A stretch of 5,380 bases of DNA from JAICLL01 sp035252155. Its GTDB lineage: Bacteria > Planctomycetota > Planctomycetia > Pirellulales > JAICIG01. This document shows, piece after piece, positions 1 to 4,249 of the stretch. The number at the start of each line of letters is the position of its first letter. Within the stretch, counting starts at the first letter, position 1. Both the position numbers and the translations under genes were made by a program. Where the stretch lies: contig DATFDL010000349.1 in the NCBI GenBank assembly GCA_035252155.1, forward strand, positions 1 to 5,380, given 5' to 3'. Below the pieces are notes generated by a model that saw only the letters and a list, made by a program, of their open reading frames with translations, had not been told where the DNA came from and did not search any database.

Positions 1-39
1 TGACGCGCGCAACTCCATCGGCAACCGCACCGTCAGCAC
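1..39 (-). CDS. Possible N-terminus of a ribbon-helix-helix (CopG-like) protein, cut by the window edge
   Basis: Read leftward from a GTG at 39-37, the minus strand gives 13 codons, M(V)LTVRLPMELRAS, that stay open to the window edge. The pattern LTVRLP-x-EL is how many CopG/Arc-type ribbon-helix-helix antitoxins begin: a beta strand followed by helix A. The frame is closed upstream by TAG at about 66. The Shine-Dalgarno is weak (CAGGG about 10 nt upstream). Only 39 bases are visible, so this could be chance. If real it would be a third antitoxin-like gene on the same strand as the two toxin-antitoxin operons to the right. Confidence 0.2.
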   Translation of the reverse strand, partial: MLTVRLPMELRAS

Positions 40-70
40 TGGATCGCGCCCTGGAGTGCGCCCCTAGCGG

Positions 71-217
71 TGTACATCCTGCGGAATTGGAATTGACCGG
101 GGACTGCCGGGCTTTCAGAGGATGGCAGCCGTGGCCAGACACCGCTCTCATAGTGTCGAGTTTAAGCGACGGTTTGGCATTGCCGGTCAGCTCAAGGTCG
201 ATCAGACGGCGAAATAG
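71..217 (+). pseudogene. 5' stump of an IS3-type transposase (OrfA), truncated
   Basis: An ATG at 122 opens a 31-codon frame ending at TAG 215-217. Its first part, ARHRSHSVEFKRR (residues 5-17), matches the recalled N-terminus of the IS3-family OrfA proteins common in rhizobia, which continue with a helix-turn-helix region and run to roughly 100 residues or more. Here the resemblance stops after about 17 codons (near base 171), and the last 15 codons (FGIAGQLKVDQTAK) do not continue the helix-turn-helix. So this is an OrfA start joined to foreign sequence. The stretch from TGTACA at 71 to the ATG could be the left end of the element, because IS3-type ends often start with TG, but no partner inverted repeat is visible. 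It is certainly non-functional as a transposase. Confidence 0.45.
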
Positions 218-600
218 CCTCCGATCGTGAAGGCCTGTCCTCCTGTTGCGTGGCCCAATTTTCGAATTGGCACTTATTGCTGGCGAAAGTCGGCTTGCCG
301 ATCCGGATCTTGACCGGTGGCAGGCCGATCACGTTTTTTTCGCACTACGGCAAAGACTTCGTTGAGAACTGTGCGCCTTCCTCATGCCGCCCATGATGAC
401 CAGTTCGATGCTGCCAGCGCTGCCTTTCGGCAGCTGAGGAGCCCTCGCATTACTTAATACGCGACGCAGCATAGGGCCGGATGTCGCCCCATGGCCGTCG
501 CGTTCCGCCGTGAGAGGGCCCCAAGCGGACGCGCTTGGGGCGACAATGCGCTCTCAGTACTCCGTCGACTTGACGCTTCGCGGCTGCAACCCAAGGGCAA
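218..600. other. Gene-poor stretch between the transposase stump and the first toxin gene
   Basis: No recognisable gene was found on either strand. Short open frames exist on both strands, as expected for high-GC DNA, and none shows a family motif together with a ribosome binding site. Visible structure: CCAATT-TTCG-AATTGG at 255-270, a 6-bp stem closed by a TTCG tetraloop; GCTGCC-TTTC-GGCAGC at 419-434; and a stronger hairpin at 518-541, listed separately. The stretch is probably remnant DNA between old insertions. Confidence 0.5.
518..541 (-). terminator. Strong GC hairpin downstream of the first toxin gene
   Basis: A perfect 10-bp stem, GCCCCAAGCG (518-527) with CGCTTGGGGC (532-541), closes on a 4-nt loop. 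It lies about 60 nt past the stop codon of the PIN toxin gene, which ends at 601, so it is placed to end that transcript or protect its 3' end. No T-run follows on either strand, so it is not a canonical intrinsic terminator. Confidence 0.35.
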
Positions 601-1014
601 CTAGACCCGCGAACTGAACGGATTGAGGGTTGCAACGCCGGTGGGCGCAAAATCCGACCCGTTACGGGTGACGACAGTCAGCCCATGCTCAAGAGCTGTT
701 GCCGCAATCATGAGATCCGCGCTGTCGTTGCCAAGACCGGCGCTGAGCTTGCCCCAGCGTCTGGCAATCTGCAGATCGAACGGCAGAATCCGATCGCTAT
801 AGAGCGCCAACACGCGGTCGAGCCAAGCCGCAAGCGCCGTAGCGAAATCGGGGTCTGTTGCACATTGCCGGGCGATGCCCCGTTCGATTTCGCCGATCGT
901 GATGACGCTGACGAAAAGATCGGTCGCTCTCTGCCGCTCGATCCACGTTGCAAGACGTGTATCGCGCTGCCGCTTACGGAGCTCTGATAAGACGACCGTA
1001 TCGATTAGGTACAT
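601..1014 (-). CDS. vapC: PIN-domain toxin of a type II toxin-antitoxin pair (VapC/FitB-like)
   Basis: This 137-residue protein has the length of a single-domain VapC. It opens with MYLIDTVVLSELRK, the FitB/VapC first strand carrying the metal-binding Asp5. The other expected acidic positions are in order: Glu42 in TIGEIERGI, Asp100 in SADLMIAATA, and Asp121 in TRNGSDF, so the nuclease site appears intact. By family knowledge it would be a Mg2+-dependent ribonuclease, often cutting tRNA or rRNA, that is inhibited by the partner antitoxin. The ATG at 1014-1012 overlaps the antitoxin stop by one base (TGATG), the usual translational coupling in these operons. Residue 7 is Val where many VapCs have Asn or Ser, a common variant in the FitB-like branch. 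Exact RNA target is unknown. Confidence 0.93.
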   Translation of the reverse strand: MYLIDTVVLSELRKRQRDTRLATWIERQRATDLFVSVITIGEIERGIARQCATDPDFATALAAWLDRVLALYSDRILPFDLQIARRWGKLSAGLGNDSADLMIAATALEHGLTVVTRNGSDFAPTGVATLNPFSSRV

Positions 1015-1271
1015 CAGAATTCCAGGTCCCGCGGGCGCACCTTGAATCGCGGAAATTCGCCACCATCCTGGGGCATGGCGAGCAACAGCTGCGCGAAGGA
1101 AGGTGCCTGGGCGCGATCGAGCTGCTGCAAACGTTCATACTCGTCGATCGCAACCACGACCACGGCTGGCTTGCCGTGCTTAGTTACTGTCTGCGGCTTG
1201 CGCCGAGCAGCTTCGACAACCTCGCTGAGCCGGTTTTTGGCGTCCTGGATCGACCATCTCGGACTGGCCAT
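1014..1271 (-). CDS. Phd/YefM-type antitoxin, partner of the PIN toxin
   Basis: The protein is 85 residues from the ATG at 1271. The N-terminal part has the Phd/YefM signature: W-S-IQDAKNRLSEVVEAARR (helix pair), then PQTVTKHGKPAVVVVAIDEYERLQQL, the beta-hairpin and DNA-binding and dimer region. The C-terminal third (about 58-85, rich in Pro, Phe and Arg, ending RPRDLEF) would be the tail that wraps and blocks the toxin. A TTG at 1277 could extend it by two residues. ATG 1271 is preferred because GAGG (1283-1280) sits 8 nt upstream of it, against only 2 nt from the TTG. The gene precedes and overlaps the toxin gene by one base, the standard antitoxin-first order. It probably represses its own promoter through the palindrome at 1294-1311. 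Confidence 0.92.
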   Translation of the reverse strand: MASPRWSIQDAKNRLSEVVEAARRKPQTVTKHGKPAVVVVAIDEYERLQQLDRAQAPSFAQLLLAMPQDGGEFPRFKVRPRDLEF

Positions 1272-1279
1272 GGCCAAAG

Positions 1280-1335
1280 CCTCATCTGGCTATATTTTCT
1301 AGCTAGAATATGCCGCCCGAGGCCGGCGGCGTCAA
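1280..1335 (-). promoter_or_regulatory. Promoter and palindromic operator of the first toxin-antitoxin operon
   Basis: Reading the minus strand, a -35-like TTGACG (1335-1330) is followed after 19 bp by TATTCT (1310-1305) as a possible -10. The -10 lies inside a perfect 12-bp palindrome TTCTAGCTAGAA (1297-1308), which extends to 18 bp (1294-1311) with one mismatched pair. Transcription would start near 1298, giving a leader of about 27 nt with the Shine-Dalgarno GATGAGG (1286-1280). A palindrome over the -10 and start site is the expected site for autorepression by a Phd-type antitoxin/toxin complex. The 19-bp spacer is longer than optimal. Confidence 0.6.
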
Positions 1336-1375
1336 GGCATAAGCGGCAAGCCAATAGGCCGCTTCATCGGGCGGC
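1312..1375. repeat. Nested inverted repeats upstream of the first toxin-antitoxin promoter
   Basis: The outer arms GCCGCCCGA (1312-1320) and TCGGGCGGC (1367-1375) are perfect 9-bp complements. Inside them, AAGCGGC (1341-1347) and GCCGCTT (1358-1364) form a second perfect 7-bp stem with a 10-nt loop. The inner hairpin could be a weak terminator between the autotransporter remnant and the toxin-antitoxin operon, but no T-run follows. The left arm abuts the operator palindrome. Confidence 0.45.
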
Positions 1376-1494
1376 CTCGCCGCGGCTGCAGCGACCAAGT
1401 ACGTTAAAGCGAAGGACCTTCCGCGCAATCCGTGGTGCGAAAAGGAATTGAGACTCGCGAGCGCCGCTTGTGTCCTAGCGCTTCGGATTTTTTC

Positions 1495-1990
1495 GCTTCA
1501 TCTCGAGGGCGGGAGCCGACGACCACAAATCCGCCGAGGACGATGGCGCGGATCGCCGTACCCCCTGATCTGTAAACCGTCGCCAGGATTGACCGTAACA
1601 TTGGAATCTTCGCCACCGCTGACGATCTCCAAGCCGCCGCTGTCAACCAGCGCGCCGCACCGCCGCTGTCGACCTGTGTGTTGCTTGCCAGGCCGCCCTC
1701 GACAATAGCGGTGCCGCCATTTTCGACCTCAGAGTCAATTGCCGTGCCGCAGAGCCTAACGTCGAGGGATATGCCGTCGGCCACTCCATAGCCGCTCAGC
1801 ACATAGCCGTTGGTAACTCCAGCGTGGCGCCGGAATTAAGCGTGAAACCGCTCGCCACGGCGCCGGCGAACAATTCCAGTCTGCCCCCGCTCGAGACGAC
1901 CGTGCCGTTGGCTAGTTCGTTCTTGGTCGGAGTGTCAACGGATGGGCCCGAAAAGGCCGCGACGTCCCCAAGTCGCGGGCTCCGAAACTG
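1495..1990 (-). pseudogene. Frameshifted fragment of an AIDA-type autotransporter passenger domain
   Basis: The minus strand encodes short Gly/Ser/Val-rich repeats typical of AIDA-I-like autotransporter passengers, which fold as a secreted beta-helix adhesin. They are spread over several frames. Segment A (about 1985-1818) reads NGTVVSSGGRLELFAGAVAS then GFTLNSGATLEL. Segment B (about 1815-1659) reads GYVLSGYGVADGISLDV, then GTAIDSEVENGGTAIVEGGL and ASNTQVDSGGA. Segment C (1644-1580) reads DSGGLEIVSGGEDSNVTVNP. Segment D (about 1578-1500) reads RSGGTAIRAIVLGGFVVVGS. Inserting one base near 1816-1818 would join A to B as LEVTNGYVLSGYG; further shifts lie near 1645-1660 and 1562-1580. No signal peptide, beta-barrel translocator or credible start is present: an in-frame TGA lies just upstream, near 2030. 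It is therefore an internal gene fragment. Family assignment is from the repeat wording. Confidence 0.75.
1634..1670 (-). repeat. 11-bp direct repeat at a frameshift in the autotransporter remnant
   Basis: GACAGCGGCGG on the minus strand occurs at 1670-1660 and again at 1644-1634, 26 bp apart. Both copies encode the D-S-G-G turn of adjacent AIDA repeats, and the 26-bp offset (not a multiple of three) puts them in different frames. This is consistent with slippage or recombination between repeats having removed or added sequence here. Confidence 0.6.
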
Positions 1991-2127
1991 GGTTCGTTTC
2001 GCCAGATGAACGATTCAGTTGTTGTTATGAGCGATACCGAAATGCGGTAACGCACGCCGGTGCATCGTTATTCTCGTCGGTGAACTCCGCGCCTGCAGTT
2101 GCCGACGCTGTTCTACCGGAGCTCGCC

Positions 2128-2547
2128 TCAGCCCACCATTCGAAACCCGACAACCGCAAAGTGATGATCGAATGTATACGCAAGTCTTAGCCGTGCCCGC
2201 TTCATGATCGTGAAACTGGTGGCATCGACCGCCGATAACTTGTGCAGATCGCTACGCCCGAAGTATTCCCACGAAGCCTGCAAATCGCGCAGCGAGCAAA
2301 CTAAAATTCTCAGGAGCCGCAACTTGACTACCGCGTCTTTCCACGCCAGCGACACGTCCTTATTGGCGTTGCGATCGAGGAACGTGAATGTTTCTATGAC
2401 GACCGGCACACTTGTGTGCAATCTGGCGCCGGCCGCGCGCAAAGCGTCCCATTGTTCCCGCGCGCGGGAATGCAAGGGATCACGCGAGAGGGCCAGTGCA
2501 ATCCACGCTCCGCTATCGACAAACACACCTTCGCCTTGGTGGATCAC
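2128..2547 (-). CDS. PIN-domain toxin of a second type II toxin-antitoxin pair
   Basis: Starting at GTG 2547-2545 the protein has 139 residues. The PIN fold begins with VFVDSGAWIALAL (Asp11), continues with SVPVVIETFTFL (Glu52), and ends with the pair AVDATSFTIMKR (Asp108) and AYTFDHHFAVVGFR (Asp127). All four expected metal-binding acidic residues are in place, so ribonuclease activity is plausible. The C-terminal D-x-x-F/GF ending is typical of the PIN subfamily paired with ribbon-helix-helix antitoxins. The GTG overlaps the antitoxin stop (GTGA, 2547-2544), which is why this start is chosen. The frame is open further upstream to 2604, but that would put 19 residues of no PIN character inside the antitoxin gene. 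A GTG at 2526, just before FVD, is a less likely alternative. It shares little wording with the PIN protein at 601-1014, so the two are not recent duplicates. Confidence 0.9.
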   Translation of the reverse strand: MIHQGEGVFVDSGAWIALALSRDPLHSRAREQWDALRAAGARLHTSVPVVIETFTFLDRNANKDVSLAWKDAVVKLRLLRILVCSLRDLQASWEYFGRSDLHKLSAVDATSFTIMKRARLRLAYTFDHHFAVVGFRMVG

Positions 2548-2762
2548 GGTTCGTCGTAGATGCTGTCGTGAACGATCGAGGTGCGCTTCGGCCTGCCGTC
2601 CCAAATCGCGACCGGGCCCTCGGCTGGCGCATCCGGGGGCATCAGCACGATTTTGCGTACAGCTTCACGAACTAGCGCCGCGACGCTGCGCCTCGACCGA
2701 GCGGCCGCCGCCCGCAAGGCCTCAAGTTCTTCTTTGCGCAGATAAACTTGCGTCTTCTCCAT
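2544..2762 (-). CDS. Ribbon-helix-helix antitoxin, partner of the second PIN toxin
   Basis: This is a 72-residue protein. MEKTQVYLRKEELEALRAAA and ARSRRSVAALVREAVRKI (residues 1-38) form the beta strand and two helices of a ribbon-helix-helix DNA-binding dimer (KTQVYL strand, ELEALRAAAA helix A, SVAALVREAVRKI helix B). The remainder (about 39-72), rich in Pro and acidic residues and ending in DSIYDEP, would be the flexible tail that neutralises the toxin. Its stop overlaps the toxin GTG by four bases. No Shine-Dalgarno precedes the ATG. Instead, a well-formed promoter places the predicted transcript start almost at the ATG, suggesting leaderless translation. It is likely to bind the inverted repeat over its own -10 box. 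Confidence 0.9.
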   Translation of the reverse strand: MEKTQVYLRKEELEALRAAAARSRRSVAALVREAVRKIVLMPPDAPAEGPVAIWDGRPKRTSIVHDSIYDEP

Positions 2763-2799
2763 ATGTGTCAGTATAGTGCGACTAGTGACAATACGTCAA
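2763..2799 (-). promoter_or_regulatory. Promoter with overlapping inverted repeat for the second toxin-antitoxin operon
   Basis: On the minus strand TTGACG (2799-2794), an 18-bp spacer and TATACT (2775-2770) make a good sigma70-type promoter. Only 7 nt separate the -10 from the ATG at 2762, so the mRNA would start at or within a base or two of the start codon. An imperfect inverted repeat, TGTCA (2766-2770) with TGACA (2786-2790), also containing the palindrome ACTAGT (2781-2786), overlaps the -10 and spacer. It is a candidate operator for the antitoxin. Confidence 0.6.
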
Positions 2800-3070
2800 T
2801 TCTCCAACCTCGCGCTGCTCGTAGCTGTGACGGCGTCGAGCTGGCGCGCCGGCGAATCTTTTTCAAACGTCGGGCCCTCCAGCGCGATGGGCAACAGTCG
2901 CCGTATGATTGGCAAGTTGTTTAGGCGCATTGCTGCACAGTAAGATCTTTTGAACCGTGATAAGCGCTTGAGTCCGCCCATACTGACGCCGCCTCGAAAG
3001 AGAGTTGCCGGCGGGCACTGAACACCCAGCTTCCGACAATTCAGCCCGGCAGATCTGAGTTGTTCACTTT

Positions 3071-3313
3071 TCAGCCCTTTTTCGGCTGTCGCTTGCTAAG
3101 ACGGACCCCAGGGCCGCCGCAGTTCTCGTCGATGAACTCGACGCCGGCCCGCTTCAAGGCATGTTGCATCGCCTGAACGGCTTCCGCGGACACCTGCCGC
3201 CGCTGCCGCTCAAAGTCTACGACGGTGGAAAGACCAAGTGTAGCAAGCTCGGCGAGCCGCGTCTGGGTCATGTCCAACAGGGCACGACCAGCACGGCATT
3301 GAGCAGGCTTCAT
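3071..3313 (-). CDS. Small XRE-family helix-turn-helix repressor
   Basis: This is an 80-residue protein. Residues 6-43, CRAGRALLDMTQTRLAELAT followed by LGLSTVVDFERQRRQVS, are a Cro/C1-type helix-turn-helix: MTQTRLAELA is helix 2 plus the turn, and LSTVVDFER is the recognition helix. A C-terminal GVEFIDENCGGPGVRL (57-72) is typical of this small rhizobial regulator group, and a basic tail follows. A GTG at 3334 would add seven residues, but those codons would cover the operator at 3317-3331, and the family usually begins MKPAQCRAGRALL, so ATG 3313 is preferred. No clear Shine-Dalgarno is seen for either start. It diverges from the yqaJ-erf promoter and most likely represses that promoter and its own. 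Confidence 0.88.
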   Translation of the reverse strand: MKPAQCRAGRALLDMTQTRLAELATLGLSTVVDFERQRRQVSAEAVQAMQHALKRAGVEFIDENCGGPGVRLSKRQPKKG

Positions 3314-3316
3314 TTC

Positions 3317-3369
3317 AACATTTTTTATTGACACCGTCGGAGCCCATCGCTATAAACATTTTTTGTTGA
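3317..3369. promoter_or_regulatory. Strong rightward promoter bracketed by two repressor operators
   Basis: The plus strand carries TTGACA (3328-3333), a 17-bp spacer and TATAAA (3351-3356), close to a consensus sigma70 promoter, with a start expected near 3363. Two direct copies of AACATTTTTT(A/G)TTGA lie at 3317-3331 and 3355-3369, 38 bp apart. The first overlaps the -35 and the second the -10 edge and start site. Each copy is itself partly palindromic; the two together suggest TCAACA-N5-TGTTGA. This arrangement fits repression by the divergent XRE protein. A weak leftward -10, TATAGC (3354-3349), overlaps the rightward -10 and could drive the repressor gene. The yqaJ leader runs from about 3363 to 3424. 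Confidence 0.7.
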
Positions 3370-3424
3370 TCTAACGAAGTCGGGTGAGGATACCTGGTTC
3401 TGCCCGAAACGAAAGGTGTAAACT

Positions 3425-4249
3425 ATGCATGGTCCGAGATCAGCGAAAGCGCCTGAGCGCCGCTACTTCATCGGCGGTTCAGATGCCCACATCATCATGG
3501 GAAATGACGAGGGGGCGCTAACTCACCTCTGGCGGGAGAAGCGCGGCGAGGTCGAGCCGGAGGACCTTTCCGGCAACCTCGTGGTCCAACTTGGGGCCGC
3601 AACTGAAGACCTGAACCGCCGCTGGTACGAGGCCCAGAGTGGGAATGTCGTCACCGACGTGCAGAGGCGGATCCGGCATCCGGTCCTGCGCTGGATGGGC
3701 GCGACCCTGGACGGCCGTATCGAAGGGAGCGGCGCGGTCTTCGAAGCTAAGTTCATGCTGCCCTGGGCCTTCTCAGAAGAGGCCGCAGCCGAAAAATATA
3801 TGCCCCAGCTGCAGCATAACATGTGGGTCGTGGCCGCAAGATCGGCGGTTCTTTCGGTGATCACGGGCGGCGGCAAATGGGTCGAGATCACCACCCATGC
3901 CGACCCGCTCTATCAGCATCTCATCGTCACGGCCGAACGTAAGTTCTGGCGGTGTGTGGAGAGCGGAGAGCCCCCTCGGCTCTTTGCCGTCAAGCCACCC
4001 AAGCCGCGCATCGAGGCGGTGCGGGTCGTCGACATGAACAGCTCCAATGCGTGGGCGGAATTTGCGGCGGTCTTCGCCCGGACCCGGGCGGCTCACCTCG
4101 AGCATGAACAATCCAAGGCCGAGCTGAAGAAGCTGATGCCCGAGGACGCCAAAGAGGCTGTCGGGCATGGGCTACGGGCCAAGCGCTCGAAGTCGGGCGC
4201 GATCAGCATCGACCTCTTCGCCGAGGAGAGTTCACATGCAGCGGTCTAG
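3425..4249 (+). CDS. YqaJ-family phage-type recombination exonuclease
   Basis: This is a 274-residue protein. The YqaJ/lambda-exonuclease fold (PD-(D/E)XK) is recognised by FIGGSDAHIIMG (15-26), LGAATEDLNRRWYE (56-69, with Glu61), WMGATLDGRI (90-99, Asp96) and AVFEAKF (104-110, Glu107-x-Lys109), followed by MPQLQHNMWV (126-135). Asp96, Glu107 and Lys109 form the expected catalytic set. By family knowledge it would resect double-stranded DNA ends to expose single strands for an annealing protein. The region after about 205 is a helical tail ending in a conserved-looking HGLRAKRSKSGAISIDLF. Start: ATG 3425 has AAAGG 8 nt upstream. The gene lies under the operator-controlled promoter and its last 14 bases overlap the annealase gene. 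It is apparently intact. Confidence 0.88.
   Translation: MHGPRSAKAPERRYFIGGSDAHIIMGNDEGALTHLWREKRGEVEPEDLSGNLVVQLGAATEDLNRRWYEAQSGNVVTDVQRRIRHPVLRWMGATLDGRIEGSGAVFEAKFMLPWAFSEEAAAEKYMPQLQHNMWVVAARSAVLSVITGGGKWVEITTHADPLYQHLIVTAERKFWRCVESGEPPRLFAVKPPKPRIEAVRVVDMNSSNAWAEFAAVFARTRAAHLEHEQSKAELKKLMPEDAKEAVGHGLRAKRSKSGAISIDLFAEESSHAAV

Noticed and set aside
585..634. Inverted repeat TGCAACCC (585-592) and GGGTTGCA (627-634) around the first toxin's stop codon, considered as a terminator.
   Set aside because: The loop is 34 nt, the stem only 8 bp, there is no T-run, and it overlaps coding sequence. The 518-541 hairpin is the better candidate.
450..650. Minus-strand 66-codon frame overlapping the end of the first PIN toxin gene.
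   Set aside because: It overlaps the toxin gene in another frame, contains the 518-541 hairpin, has an Arg/Pro-rich composition typical of chance frames in GC-rich DNA, and shows no motif.
948..1451. Long plus-strand frame of 167 codons across the first antitoxin gene.
   Set aside because: It lies antisense to the clearly recognised Phd-type antitoxin and its promoter. Its translation has no family features, so it is a shadow of GC-rich codon use.
2204..2776. Plus-strand 190-codon frame across the second toxin-antitoxin operon.
   Set aside because: It is antisense to both the PIN toxin and ribbon-helix-helix antitoxin, whose motifs and start/stop overlap are decisive. The translation is low-complexity, rich in Arg and Ser.
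2785..2943. A 52-codon plus-strand frame (GTG start) with a hydrophobic stretch NLALLVAVTASSW resembling a short signal peptide.
   Set aside because: No Shine-Dalgarno is convincing, the GTG lies within the antitoxin operator, the frame shows no family motif, and the minus strand is equally open here.
2796..2981. Minus-strand 61-codon frame upstream of the second toxin-antitoxin operon.
   Set aside because: No motif or ribosome binding site was seen. It overlaps the -35 of the antitoxin promoter. The stretch 2800-3070 appears to be non-coding filler between divergent units.
3040..3077. TTCAGCCC repeated at 3040-3047 and 3070-3077, considered as part of another IS end.
   Set aside because: Only two short copies occur, the second one covering the stop codon of the XRE gene, and the bases around them do not form a clear repeat unit.
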